Positions 24,281 to 33,990 are shown, numbered from the stretch's first letter. The stretch: 64,000 nt of DNA from Thermohalobaculum sp039033215 (GCA_039033215.1 JBCCDA010000001.1:97108-161107), one strand, 5' to 3'. Made by a program: numbers and translations. The notes: generated by a model not told the origin, from the letters alone.

Positions 24281-26887
24281 TCAGAAACGTTCCATCAGCC
24301 GGTCGAGATAGTCGAGCTCCAGCTCGGGACGGTCCGGCTCGGACGCACGGCGGCGTAGCTCCTGCATCAGTTCGCGTGCGCGATCGATCAGCTGTTGGTC
24401 GGGGACCTTTGTGGCGGCCCCGTCGAGCGCCCCGAAGCTGGCGCTTGGTCTGTCGAACGGATCGTTGCGCGTGGCGTCCATGCCCTCGCCCTCTCCGCGA
24501 CGCTCGCCCTGGGCCTGCGTCTCGCCCTGGCCCTGCTGTACTTCCTCGGCCAGCGCCTGCGCGCCTTCGTTCAGCTGGTCGAGCGCTTCCATCTGGTCGC
24601 GCACGGCCTCGCCGCTCTGGCCATCCTGAAGATCGTCGCGCGCCTCGCCCATCGACCGGACGGCCTCTTCCAATGCCCGCGCCGCCTCTTCCGAGCCGAG
24701 CCCGCGGGAAAGCTCCTCAAGCTCCTGGCGCAACGCCTCCTGCTCCTGGGCAAGACCGCCGGGCCCGGGCATGCCGCCCTCCATGTCCTGGTCGCCCATG
24801 CCTTCACCGGGTTGTTGGCCCTGCTGACCGTGCTGATTGCCCCGTCCCTGACCTTCACCAAAGCCGGGTTCCTGCTGGCCCTGTTGGCCCTGTTGCTGAC
24901 CCTGCTGCTGGCCTTGCTGTTCGCGGCGGCGTTGGCGCAGTTCGTCGAACGTGCGGTCCGAGAGGTCGCGCTGGCGCTGGATCATCTCCTGCAGATCCTG
25001 AAGCGCCTGCTGACCCTGGTTCTGCTGGCCTTGCTGACCCCGCTGGGCCTGCAGGTTCTCCAGCAGCCGGTTCAGCTCAGACAGCATCTGCCGGGCCTCG
25101 TCGCGCGCACCGCTTTCGGCCTGGCGCTGCATGCGGTCCAGCATCTCCTGGAGGTCCTGCTGGCTGAGCATCTGGTTCGGGTCCATCTGACCCTGCTGCT
25201 GCTGGCCGTTGGGCGCCTGCTGGGCAAGCTGCTGGAGGTATTCGTCCAGTGCTGCGCGCAGCTCGTCCATCGCGCGCCGGATATCTTCCTCGGTGCCGTT
25301 CTCCAGCGCTTCGCGCAATGCTTCCTGGGCTTGGCGAAGTCGTTCCAAAGCCGAAGACAGATCACCGTCCTCAAGCCCCAGCGCGGCCAGCCACAGCAGC
25401 TCCACGACTTCGGGGGCCGTCTCGGGCACGGTCTCGGTGCCCACCCCGGCGGCCAGACGCCGAATCGCGGTGCGGATCGTCAGATAGGCGCCGGGGTTCG
25501 GCTCGGTGAAGAGCTCGTGCGGGCGCCGCATCACGGCCTGGAGCACATCCAGTACCCGGTCAGCCTCGCCATAATCCAGCGCCAGCTCGCGGCGTTGCTC
25601 GACAAGCGCCCGGGCGAGGGGGTTCGCGAAGTACCGGCCAGGCAGCGTGATCTTCAGCTGTTCCGTCTGACCCAGCTGCTCGGCGCCATCTTCGACAAAG
25701 AGCTGGATGACCACCTCGCCGCCGGCCCACGGGTGGGCGGTGTAATCGCGGATCGCGGCATCGGCTATCTGGCGCATGTCACCCGAGATCGGCAGCGGCA
25801 GACCGAAACTGATCACCGGCAGCGGCAGGCCCTTGGCGGCCTCAGGGTCGTGACCTTCGGGCGCAATCTCGGCCCAGGCGGCGGCAACGCCGTAATCGTC
25901 CGTCGCCTCGAACGCGATCTCCAGCGAGCGCGTCGCCGTGGAGGTGGGCCGCCCATCGAACGCGATCTCGGGCGCCGTGTCGGGCGTCATCGCGATATTG
26001 AAGCGCGCGAGTTCCGCGTCGCCGAGGTTGACGATGATCTCCCCGTCGCCGCCCACCACGCCGCGTGCTTCGGCGAGGCCGCCGCCGAGGCTGGTGAAAC
26101 CTTCCATGCCGGCAAGCGCGCCCCCGTCAAGCGTGGGCAGCTCCAGACTGTCGGTGACCCGGATCGTGATCTCGGATCCTTCTGGCAGCGTCACGGGGGC
26201 GGCGCCCTCGGCGAGCGTCGTCAGGTAGACGGTATCGAGCCCGGTATAGGCCGGCGGGCTGGCCCAAGCTTCGGCCGCGGGAACGCGCGCGAAGCTCTGG
26301 ACCGGATCGCCCGCGGCGACCGCGGCCGGATCGGCGACGGCAGCCAGACGGCCCGGAATGTCGCCTCCGGTTCCGATGAGGGCCGCGACCAGCAATGCCG
26401 GGGCCACGAGGCGCAGTGCCCAGGTGTCCCTGGTCGAGAGACGCAGATCAGCCGGTTTCGCGACAAGGTTGGGAAGGGCGGCGCGCGCCCGGTCCCGATA
26501 GGCCTGCCATATCGTCTCGGAAGGACCGTTCCCCTTGCCGACGGCCAGATGATCGGCCAGCGTCGCCAGCGGGCGCCGCGGGTCCGTCGCATCCAGACGC
26601 TCGGCAACTGCCTGCTGGGTCGGTCGCGAGAGGCGCATGCCGCCGACGATCAGGGCGCCGCAGACCGCAAGGCCGGAGACCGCCAGCAAGATCCAGTGAA
26701 CAACCGGCCCGAGCGCCGAGTAGAACCCCAGCAGCGCCGCGGTGAGACCCAGACAAACCACCACGACCAAAGGCCAGAAGGCCTGGACGATTGCTTCAGC
26801 CCACATGGCCTTGCGGGTCCGCTTCATCTGCTTGCGGATGGCGCGTATATCGTCGCCGCGCAGCCCGCTGCGGAAATGGTTATCCAT
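24281..26887 (-). CDS. TIGR02302/DUF4175 family membrane protein
   Basis: The 868-residue protein has two N-terminal membrane segments (about residues 35-82) and a third near 160-175, then a large beta-rich periplasmic part. From about 520 it turns helical and glutamine-rich, with long QQGQQ runs around 560-690. This layout is the alphaproteobacterial DUF4175 family, whose function is not established, although its neighbourhood with lysA and argH is conserved. It precedes mutL on the same strand. Confidence 0.9.
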   Translation of the reverse strand: MDNHFRSGLRGDDIRAIRKQMKRTRKAMWAEAIVQAFWPLVVVVCLGLTAALLGFYSALGPVVHWILLAVSGLAVCGALIVGGMRLSRPTQQAVAERLDATDPRRPLATLADHLAVGKGNGPSETIWQAYRDRARAALPNLVAKPADLRLSTRDTWALRLVAPALLVAALIGTGGDIPGRLAAVADPAAVAAGDPVQSFARVPAAEAWASPPAYTGLDTVYLTTLAEGAAPVTLPEGSEITIRVTDSLELPTLDGGALAGMEGFTSLGGGLAEARGVVGGDGEIIVNLGDAELARFNIAMTPDTAPEIAFDGRPTSTATRSLEIAFEATDDYGVAAAWAEIAPEGHDPEAAKGLPLPVISFGLPLPISGDMRQIADAAIRDYTAHPWAGGEVVIQLFVEDGAEQLGQTEQLKITLPGRYFANPLARALVEQRRELALDYGEADRVLDVLQAVMRRPHELFTEPNPGAYLTIRTAIRRLAAGVGTETVPETAPEVVELLWLAALGLEDGDLSSALERLRQAQEALREALENGTEEDIRRAMDELRAALDEYLQQLAQQAPNGQQQQGQMDPNQMLSQQDLQEMLDRMQRQAESGARDEARQMLSELNRLLENLQAQRGQQGQQNQGQQALQDLQEMIQRQRDLSDRTFDELRQRRREQQGQQQGQQQGQQGQQEPGFGEGQGRGNQHGQQGQQPGEGMGDQDMEGGMPGPGGLAQEQEALRQELEELSRGLGSEEAARALEEAVRSMGEARDDLQDGQSGEAVRDQMEALDQLNEGAQALAEEVQQGQGETQAQGERRGEGEGMDATRNDPFDRPSASFGALDGAATKVPDQQLIDRARELMQELRRRASEPDRPELELDYLDRLMERF

Positions 26888-26932
26888 GAACGTCTCCGGG
26901 CCCGGGGGCCGTTGCCAAGTTACGTCACTGTG

Positions 26933-28210
26933 TCAACCAGACGGCGTCAACCAGTGCGGGAGCCTATCACGGCTCAGCATCTCTTCATATGTGGGACGCG
27001 GCCGAACAACAGCAAGTTGATCGCCATCGACCAGCACTTCGGGCGTCAAAGGGCGACTGTTGTATTCTGACGCCATCACGGCGCCGTACGCTCCCGCAGA
27101 GCGGAAAACGACAAGCTCGCCCTGGGCCATGGTTGGCAGGTCACGGGCCTTCGCGAAGGTGTCACCTGATTCGCAGACCGGCCCCACGACATCCATGGGG
27201 CTGATGAAGGCACCGGGCGCAGGCTCGGCCACCGGCACGATATCGTGCCACGCCTCGTACATCGCCGGGCGGATGAGGTCATTCATTGCTGCATCTAGGA
27301 TCAGGAAGTCGCGTCCCTCGCCCCGCTTGACGTAGAGTACTGAGGCCAGCAGCACGCCCGCGTTGCCGGCGATCAGGCGGCCGGGCTCGATCTCGATCTC
27401 GCAGCCGAGATGCCCGACGGTGCGGCGGATCACCTCGCCGTAGTCGAACGGCAGGGGCGGTGCATCGTTCGAATGGCGGTAGGGGATGCCTAGGCCGCCG
27501 CCGAGATCAAGACGGCTGATCGTGTGGCCGTCGGCGCGCAACGCTTCGGTCAGCTCGGCCACCTTCCGGAACGCCGTCTCGTAGGGGGCGAGTTCCGTGA
27601 GCTGGCTGCCGATATGGACGTCGATGCCCACGATCTCGATGCCGGGCAGGCTGGCCGCCCGCGCATAGACCTCGCGGGCCCGCGCGATGGGGATGCCGAA
27701 CTTGTTCTCGGAATTGCCGGTCGTGATCTTGGCATGTGTCTTGGCGTCGACGTCCGGGTTCACGCGCACCGTGATGCGGGCCGTCTTGCCCATGCTGTCG
27801 GCCAGTTGCGACAGCAGCTCCAGTTCCGGCTCGCTCTCGACATTGAATTGCCGGATGTCGTGCTCGAGGCCGAGGCGGATCTCATCGGCGGTCTTGCCGA
27901 CGCCGGAGAAGACGATCCGCCCGCCGGGGACGCCAGCTGCCAGGGCCCGGCGCATCTCGCCTTCCGAAACCACATCCATACCCGCACCCAGGCGTGCCAG
28001 CGTCGCAATCACGGCCAGGTTGGAGTTGGCCTTCATTGCATAGGAGATGAAGTGGTCCATGCCGGAGAGCGCTTCCTGGAACACCCGGTAGTGCCGGGTC
28101 AGCGTTGCCGTCGAGTAGACATAGGCCGGCGTGCCGACTTCTTCGGCGATGCGGGTCAGCGGCACGTCTTCGACGTGCATGACGCCGTCGCGGTAGTTGA
28201 AGTGATCCAT
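26933..28210 (-). CDS. lysA: diaminopimelate decarboxylase
   Basis: The 425-residue fold-type III PLP enzyme makes L-lysine from meso-diaminopimelate, the last step of the pathway. Visible signatures are the PLP lysine in SYAMKAN (residue about 60), HIGSQL, the glycine loop DLGGGLGIPY, EPGRLIAGNAG and the C-terminal CESGDTFAKAR with the active-site cysteine. I start at ATG 28210 (GAGAGGCGAG upstream) rather than far upstream inside argH. It is the last gene of the argH operon, 8 bases after the DUF2834 gene. Confidence 0.95.
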   Translation of the reverse strand: MDHFNYRDGVMHVEDVPLTRIAEEVGTPAYVYSTATLTRHYRVFQEALSGMDHFISYAMKANSNLAVIATLARLGAGMDVVSEGEMRRALAAGVPGGRIVFSGVGKTADEIRLGLEHDIRQFNVESEPELELLSQLADSMGKTARITVRVNPDVDAKTHAKITTGNSENKFGIPIARAREVYARAASLPGIEIVGIDVHIGSQLTELAPYETAFRKVAELTEALRADGHTISRLDLGGGLGIPYRHSNDAPPLPFDYGEVIRRTVGHLGCEIEIEPGRLIAGNAGVLLASVLYVKRGEGRDFLILDAAMNDLIRPAMYEAWHDIVPVAEPAPGAFISPMDVVGPVCESGDTFAKARDLPTMAQGELVVFRSAGAYGAVMASEYNSRPLTPEVLVDGDQLAVVRPRPTYEEMLSRDRLPHWLTPSG

Positions 28211-28218
28211 CTCGCCTC

Positions 28219-28536
28219 TCAGCGCAGCGGGCGCAGCCGCAAAAACAAATAGAAGGGCAGGCCGACGCCTACCCCGAAGATAAGCGTCACGGGGACGGCG
28301 ACCAGGGACCACCAGTCGCGCCGGGTGAACGTCTCGCCAATCATGAACAGGAGGGCCGCGACCGATGCGATCAAGACGGCGCCGGTCACACTTCGTGCGG
28401 GCTCGTTGACCGTGAGCTCCTGCCAGAGCAGCGCCAGATCCAACCCGTGCTCCTGCGTCCACAGGACGAACCGGCGCACCGGGAAGGCCAAGGCGAGCAG
28501 CGTCAACGCCAGGTATGCCAGGCGCGTGGGATCCAT
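28219..28536 (-). CDS. DUF2834-like small membrane protein
   Basis: A 105-residue protein with three or four hydrophobic segments and the pattern of DUF2834 (VRRFVLWTQEHGLDL near the first helix, FYLFLRLR at the end). Its function is unknown. Its start shares a base with the stop of the tiny lipoprotein gene (TGATG), so it belongs to the argH-lysA operon. Confidence 0.75.
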   Translation of the reverse strand: MDPTRLAYLALTLLALAFPVRRFVLWTQEHGLDLALLWQELTVNEPARSVTGAVLIASVAALLFMIGETFTRRDWWSLVAVPVTLIFGVGVGLPFYLFLRLRPLR

Positions 28537-28646
28537 CAGCCCTGCCGGTCTTCCTCGGTGGCTGGCGGTTCAGGGTCGCCCTTCTTGCCACAACCCGACA
28601 GCCCAAGGGCGAGCGCCAGCATGGCGACGATCGCAGCCCGGATCAT
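28536..28646 (-). CDS. tiny LptM-like lipoprotein
   Basis: A 36-residue lipoprotein precursor: a hydrophobic signal ending LSGC at residue 18, then GKKGDPEPP. The C-GKKGDPxPP pattern matches the small lipoproteins found between argH and lysA in many proteobacteria, of which E. coli LptM (YifL) assists LptD disulfide maturation. The start overlaps the argH stop (ATGA) and the stop overlaps the DUF2834 start. Assignment to LptM function is inference from pattern and position. Confidence 0.85.
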   Translation of the reverse strand: MIRAAIVAMLALALGLSGCGKKGDPEPPATEEDRQG

Positions 28647-30070
28647 GGGGTGCCTCCCAACCTGTCCTGCCAGCGCGCAATCTGCTCGCGCACACGCACT
28701 GGCGCCGTGCCGCCGTACGACGTGCGGCTGGCGACCGAGGCGTCCACCGTCAGCACGGTATAGACATCGTCGGTGATGCGGGGCTCGACCGATTGCATGA
28801 TGCCGAGGGGGAGGGCCGAGAGGTCCTCGCCCCGGTCTTCCGCCGCCTTGACCAGGCTGCCGGTGACATGGTGGGCATCGCGAAACGGCAGTCCCAGCAC
28901 CCTCACCAGCCAGTCGGCCAGGTCCGTGGCCGTCGAGAAGCCCTGACCCGCGGCCGTCCGCAGGGCGTCGGGGTTGGGGGCCAGATCCCGCACCATGCCC
29001 TCCATGGCGGCAAGCATCAGCTGGATCGTGTCGGCGGCATCGAAGGTCGCCTCCTTGTCCTCCTGCATGTCCTTGGCATAGGCGAGGCTGAGACCTTTCA
29101 TCACCATCAGGAGCCCCTGGAAGTGTCCGGCGATCCGCCCGATCTTGCCGCGGATCAGCTCCGCCGCGTCGGGGTTCTTTTTCTGCGGCATGATCGAGGA
29201 CCCGGTCGTGAACGCATCTGAGAGGGTCACGAACCGGAATTGCGCAGAGGACCAGACGACCAGTTCCTCGGCGAAGCGCGAGAGGTGCATGGCGCAGATC
29301 GAGGCCGCTGCCATGAACTCGAGCTCGAAGTCCTTGTCACTGACCGCGTCGATGGAGTTTGCCATGGGCCGGTCGAATCCCAGCGCCCGGGCGGTCGTCT
29401 CCCGGTCGATCGGGAAGGACGTCCCGGCCAAGGCGGCGGCCCCCAGCGGGCTCTCGTTCATCCGGGCACGCGCGTCGCGAAAGCGGCTACGGTCGCGGTC
29501 CAGCATCTCAGCATAGGCCAGCATGTGGTGGCCCCAGGTCACGGGCTGCGCGGTCTGCAGGTGCGTGAAACCGGGCATGACCAGATCGGCACCCTTGTTT
29601 GCCTGCGCGACGAACGCCCCGATCAACCGGCCGAGCGCGGCGTCGATCTCGTCGCACCGGGCCCGGACCCAGAGGCGGATGTCGACGGCGGCCTGGTCGT
29701 TGCGCGAACGCCCGGTATGGAGCCGTGCGCCCGCATCGCCCACCAGTTGGCGCAATCGCGCTTCGATGTTCATGTGGATGTCTTCGAGCGCGCGGGAATA
29801 GTCGAACGTGCCCTCTGCGATCTCGTCGCCTATCTGGTCCAGCCCGCGGTCGATGGCGGCCTGATCCTCCTGGCTGATCACGCCCTGGCGCGCCAGCATG
29901 GCGGCATGGGCGCGCGAGCCCTGGATATCTTCGGCCGCCATGCGCTTGTCGAAGTCGATCGAGGCGTTGATCGCCTCCATCACGGCGGCGGGGCCTGCGG
30001 CGAACCGTCCTCCCCACATTGTGTTCGCTTGCGCCTTTTCAGGCGCGGCTGATCGGGTATCTTCCGCCAT
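28643..30070 (-). CDS. argH: argininosuccinate lyase
   Basis: The 475-residue enzyme of the fumarase/aspartase superfamily splits argininosuccinate to arginine and fumarate. Seen are MWGGRF near the start, HTGRSRNDQ, the TAQPVTWGHH segment and the signature GSSIMPQKKNPD with the catalytic serine loop. ATG 30070 gives the usual length; the frame extends further but overlaps the divergent tlpA promoter. It heads the operon argH, lipoprotein, DUF2834, lysA. Confidence 0.96.
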   Translation of the reverse strand: MAEDTRSAAPEKAQANTMWGGRFAAGPAAVMEAINASIDFDKRMAAEDIQGSRAHAAMLARQGVISQEDQAAIDRGLDQIGDEIAEGTFDYSRALEDIHMNIEARLRQLVGDAGARLHTGRSRNDQAAVDIRLWVRARCDEIDAALGRLIGAFVAQANKGADLVMPGFTHLQTAQPVTWGHHMLAYAEMLDRDRSRFRDARARMNESPLGAAALAGTSFPIDRETTARALGFDRPMANSIDAVSDKDFELEFMAAASICAMHLSRFAEELVVWSSAQFRFVTLSDAFTTGSSIMPQKKNPDAAELIRGKIGRIAGHFQGLLMVMKGLSLAYAKDMQEDKEATFDAADTIQLMLAAMEGMVRDLAPNPDALRTAAGQGFSTATDLADWLVRVLGLPFRDAHHVTGSLVKAAEDRGEDLSALPLGIMQSVEPRITDDVYTVLTVDASVASRTSYGGTAPVRVREQIARWQDRLGGTP

Positions 30071-30101
30071 GTCCGCCTGCTTAACCTGATCGGAGATCAA
30101 A

Positions 30102-30701
30102 ATGCGCGCGTTTGCCGCCCTTACGTTCAGCGTGCTGCTATATGCCGTCCTTTCGCTTGGGGCAAACACTGTGAGCGCGGCCGGCCTTTCGCTGGAGGAC
30201 CGCGCGAAGCTCGAGACGCTGCGCACGGGCGATATGACCAAGCTGGTGGTCCACCCCAAACCGCGTGACCGAATTGCCGAAGATTTTCGCGATCAGTATG
30301 GGAACGCGATCAACCTCGCCGATTTCGAGGGCAAGATCGTTGTGTTGAACTTCTGGGCGACCTGGTGCCCCCCCTGCCGCTACGAGATGCCGGGGATCGA
30401 CCGGCTGGCGGGAGAATTGGGCGGGAATGATCTGGCGGTGATCGCCCTCTCCACGGACCGGTTCGACATTGACCGTGTCATCGACTTCTTCGCGGAGATC
30501 GAGACCCAGCATCTGGGTGTCTACCAGGATCGCCGGGGCGATCTTGCCCGTCGGGCGGGCGCGCTGGGCCTTCCCGTGACGTTGATCCTGGATCGCGAGG
30601 GGCGCGAGATCGCGCGCGTCACCGGCGAGGCAGAGTGGGACAGCCCCGAGACCAAGGCCCTGTTGCAGGAGCTGATTGCGATGACGGCACCGGGGGCGTA
30701 A
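30102..30701 (+). CDS. TlpA-family thioredoxin-like protein
   Basis: A 199-residue exported thioredoxin-fold protein: a signal peptide of about 26 residues ending VSA-A, then an AhpC/TSA-like domain with the redox pair C89 and C92 in WATWCPPC and the cis-proline loop LGLPVTLIL. TlpA proteins reduce disulfides in the periplasm, often for cytochrome assembly. It is divergent from argH, with 31 bases between starts, so the two promoters overlap. Confidence 0.92.
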   Translation: MRAFAALTFSVLLYAVLSLGANTVSAAGLSLEDRAKLETLRTGDMTKLVVHPKPRDRIAEDFRDQYGNAINLADFEGKIVVLNFWATWCPPCRYEMPGIDRLAGELGGNDLAVIALSTDRFDIDRVIDFFAEIETQHLGVYQDRRGDLARRAGALGLPVTLILDREGREIARVTGEAEWDSPETKALLQELIAMTAPGA

Positions 30702-30754
30702 CCTGCCGGTTACCGGGGATGCATCGGACCTGGCAGGTAACCTGACGGTTACCG
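30698..30754. promoter_or_regulatory. twin palindromes before ileS (possible operators or terminators)
   Basis: GTAACCTGMCGGTTACCG occurs at 30698-30715, overlapping the tlpA stop, and at 30737-30754, 39 bases apart. Each is an inverted repeat GTAACC-N4-GGTTAC. The exact spacing and 17 of 18 identity argue for a dimeric regulator's sites, although they could also form weak hairpins. Confidence 0.5.
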
Positions 30755-30917
30755 CACTGGACCGGCGCGCCGGCCGGAGCTATACACCGCGCCCATGACG
30801 GCCAGAGTGATCATTGTTTCGATTACCGGCCCGGCCCGCGGCTGACGCGGCGCCGGGACAAGGTGGCTGCGCAGGCCCACCGACGCTGGGTTTCCAAGAC
30901 ATCATGAGGTGAGCGCG

Positions 30918-33884
30918 ATGAGCGCCGATACCGACACCGCCGAGACCGAAACGAAGGTCGACTACAAGCATACGCTGTTCCTGCCGCAGACCGATTTCCC
31001 GATGCGGGCCGGTCTGCCCAAACGCGAGCCCGACTGGCTGGCCCATTGGGCGAAGCTGGACATCTACGCCAGACTTCGCGCCAAGGGGGAGGGGCGGCCC
31101 AAATACGAACTCCACGACGGGCCGCCATACGCCAATGGGCACCTTCATATTGGACATGCGCTTAACAAAATCCTTAAGGACTTCGTCGTCCGCTCGCAGC
31201 AGATGCTGGGCCACGACAGCCGCTACATCCCTGGCTGGGACTGCCACGGCCTTCCGATCGAATGGAAGATCGAGGAACAGTACCGCGCCCAGGGCAAGGA
31301 CAAGGACGATGTCCCGATCAACGAGCTGCGCGCCGAATGCCGCAAGTTCGCCGAGGGCTGGATCGACGTGCAGCGCGAGGAGTTCAAGCGCCTGGGCGTC
31401 ACTGGCGAATGGGACGACCCCTACCTGACCATGGCCTATGACGCCGAGGCGGTGATCGCGGACGAGTTCATGAAGTTCGTCATGAACGGGTCGCTCTACC
31501 AGGGCTCGAAACCCGTCATGTGGTCGGTGGTCGAGAAGACGGCGCTCGCCGAGGCCGAAGTCGAATACCACGAGCATCAGAGCCACACGATCTGGGTGAA
31601 GTTCGAGGTCACGCACGTCGACCCCGCGCTCAAGGTCGGGGCGGACGGGTCGCCCAGCGAGCTGTCCCTCTCCACGACCGACTTCCTCGGCGTGCATGTA
31701 GTGATCTGGACGACCACACCCTGGACAATCCCCCAGAACCGGGCAGTCAGCTTCAACCCCACTATCACCTACGGTCTCTACCGGGTCACTAAGACGCCCG
31801 AGGAATGCTGGGCGTCCCCGGGTGATCTCTATCTGGTCGCCGACAAGCTGGCGGCGGACGTCTTTCGCCAGGCGCGGCTGGAAGAGGACGGCTGGGAGCG
31901 TGTGCGCGGTGTCTCGTCGGACGAGCTCTCCGCGCTCGCCTGTGCGCACCCGTTCCGCGATGCCGATGGCGCGGATGGCGAGTGGAACTATGACGTGCCG
32001 CTGCTCCCTGGCGATCACGTCACCGACGATGCGGGGACAGGCTTCGTGCACACGGCCCCCAGCCATGGTGCTGACGACTATAACGTCGGGCTGAAGTTCG
32101 GCCTGCCGATGACCCACAACGTGCTCGAGGACGGGTCCTTCCGCGAAGACCTGCCGTTCTTCGGGGGTGCGATCATCTTCGATCACAAGGGCAAGGAGAA
32201 GGACGCCAACAAGCGCGTCATCGACAAGCTGGTCGAGGTGGGGGCGCTGCTCGCGCGTGGGCGGCTCAAGCACTCCTACCCGCATTCCTGGCGCTCCAAG
32301 GCCCCGCTGATCTTCCGCAACACGCCGCAATGGTTCGTCGCCATCGACAAGAAGCTGGACGACGGGATGGGCGAGTACGGCGAGACGATCCGCGAACGCG
32401 CACTGACCTCGATCGACAAGCTGGTGGAATGGACGCCGCCATCGGGGCGCAACCGGCTCCACTCGATGATCGAGAACCGCCCGGACTGGGTGCTCTCGCG
32501 CCAGCGCGCCTGGGGCGTGCCGCTCACATGCTTCAAGCGGGGCAGCGGCGAGGACGTCGAGATCCTGCGCAACGAGGAGGTCAACGCCCGCATCGTTGCC
32601 GCGTTCCGCGAAGAGGGCGCGGATGTCTGGTTCGCGGATGGCGCCAAGGATCGGTTCCTCGGCGGCATCGTCGACCCCGAGGGATGGGAACAGGTGACCG
32701 ACATCCTGGATGTCTGGTTCGATTCGGGCTCGACGCACGCGTTCACGCTGCGCGACCGCCCGACGTCGATCCGCCCGGCCTCGCTTTATCTTGAGGGCAC
32801 GGACCAGCACCGCGGGTGGTTTCACTCGTCGATGCTGCAGGCCTGCGGCACGATCGGGCGCGCGCCCTATGATGCGGTGCTGACCCACGGCTTCACGCTG
32901 GACGAGAAGGGCCTGAAGATGTCCAAGTCCCAGATGAACGCCATGTCACCTACCAAGGTGGTCGAGCAGTACGGCGCCGATATCATGCGGCTCTGGGTGG
33001 CGCAGACCGACTATACAATCGACCAGCGCATCGGCCCGGAGATCCTCAAGGGCACCGCGGACAGCTATCGCCGCCTGCGCAACACATTCCGCTACATGCT
33101 GGGCGCATTGGGTCAGGAGACGCACCCCACGGTTGCCGTCGCCGATATGCCGGAGCTGGAGCGCTGGGTGCTGCATCGTCTGGCGGAGCTCGACGCCCAT
33201 GTGCGGGAGGGGTACGCGCGGTACGATTTCCAGGATGTGTTCCAGAAGATCTTCCAGTTCTGCACGGTCGACCTCTCGGCGCTCTGGTTCGATATCCGCA
33301 AGGATGCGCTATATTGCGACGGGGTGGAGAGCCCGCGGCGCCGGGCGTGCCTTGCGGCGATGACCCATGTGTTCGACCGGCTGGTCACCTGGCTTGCGCC
33401 GATCCTGCCGTTCACCATGGAGGATGTCTGGCTGTCGCGGCGCCCCGGTCCCGAAAGTTCGGTTCATCTCCATGATTTCGCGGAGACGCCCGGCGAGTGG
33501 CTGGACGCGGCGCTGGCGGCGAAGTGGAGCACGATCTGGCAAGTACGCCGGGTTGTTACCGGTGCACTGGAGATCGAGAGGGCCGAGAAGCGGATCGGGG
33601 CAAGCCTCGAGGCGGCACCGGTCGTTCACGTCGCCGACGGGGCAACCCGCGATCTGCTGGGCACTGTCGACTTCGCGGATCTTTGCATCACCTCGGCGAT
33701 CACGGTCACGGGTGAGGAGGCGCCGGCTGCTGCCTTCAACCTCCCCGATATCGCCGGCATCGCGGTGCTCCCATCGATGGCACCGGGTTCCAAGTGCGCG
33801 CGCTGCTGGAAGATCCTGCCGGAGGTGGGCAGTCTGGCGGACCCGCACCTCTGCAACCGGTGCAACGGGGTTGTCCACGGATGA
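30918..33884 (+). CDS. ileS: isoleucyl-tRNA synthetase
   Basis: The 988-residue class I synthetase charges tRNA-Ile. It has HIGH at residues 77-80, a CP1 editing domain with TTPWTIP, LKMSKS near residue 668, a tRNA-binding anticodon domain, and a C-terminal zinc knuckle (CARC...CNRC). Acidic residues at the very N-terminus are typical for alphaproteobacteria. ATG 30918 follows GAGGTGAG; GTG 30909 is a weaker alternative. lspA follows 106 bases later. Confidence 0.97.
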   Translation: MSADTDTAETETKVDYKHTLFLPQTDFPMRAGLPKREPDWLAHWAKLDIYARLRAKGEGRPKYELHDGPPYANGHLHIGHALNKILKDFVVRSQQMLGHDSRYIPGWDCHGLPIEWKIEEQYRAQGKDKDDVPINELRAECRKFAEGWIDVQREEFKRLGVTGEWDDPYLTMAYDAEAVIADEFMKFVMNGSLYQGSKPVMWSVVEKTALAEAEVEYHEHQSHTIWVKFEVTHVDPALKVGADGSPSELSLSTTDFLGVHVVIWTTTPWTIPQNRAVSFNPTITYGLYRVTKTPEECWASPGDLYLVADKLAADVFRQARLEEDGWERVRGVSSDELSALACAHPFRDADGADGEWNYDVPLLPGDHVTDDAGTGFVHTAPSHGADDYNVGLKFGLPMTHNVLEDGSFREDLPFFGGAIIFDHKGKEKDANKRVIDKLVEVGALLARGRLKHSYPHSWRSKAPLIFRNTPQWFVAIDKKLDDGMGEYGETIRERALTSIDKLVEWTPPSGRNRLHSMIENRPDWVLSRQRAWGVPLTCFKRGSGEDVEILRNEEVNARIVAAFREEGADVWFADGAKDRFLGGIVDPEGWEQVTDILDVWFDSGSTHAFTLRDRPTSIRPASLYLEGTDQHRGWFHSSMLQACGTIGRAPYDAVLTHGFTLDEKGLKMSKSQMNAMSPTKVVEQYGADIMRLWVAQTDYTIDQRIGPEILKGTADSYRRLRNTFRYMLGALGQETHPTVAVADMPELERWVLHRLAELDAHVREGYARYDFQDVFQKIFQFCTVDLSALWFDIRKDALYCDGVESPRRRACLAAMTHVFDRLVTWLAPILPFTMEDVWLSRRPGPESSVHLHDFAETPGEWLDAALAAKWSTIWQVRRVVTGALEIERAEKRIGASLEAAPVVHVADGATRDLLGTVDFADLCITSAITVTGEEAPAAAFNLPDIAGIAVLPSMAPGSKCARCWKILPEVGSLADPHLCNRCNGVVHG

Positions 33885-33916
33885 GCACGGGGTTGACCGG
33901 GCGTGGTCGCGTGGGT

Positions 33917-33944
33917 GGGTGGGAGCCCTTGAGATCTCCCACCC
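33917..33944 (+). repeat. hairpin in the ileS-lspA gap
   Basis: GGGTGGGAG, a 10-base loop, and CTCCCACCC form a perfect 9-bp stem. A third GGG run precedes it. It could tune lspA expression relative to ileS. Confidence 0.5.
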
Positions 33945-33990
33945 CGCTCCGGCGTGGCAGGGGAGCGAGGCCGCGCCCGGTGACGCAGCC

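Noticed and set aside
24395..27070. An 891-codon plus-strand frame opposite the DUF4175 gene
   Set aside because: It is a mirror frame of a GC-rich gene; its composition is Leu/Arg/His-rich, it has no motif, and the minus strand has a recognised protein.
30780..32888. A 702-codon minus-strand frame opposite ileS
   Set aside because: ileS is unmistakable on the other strand, and the mirror protein has no signature.
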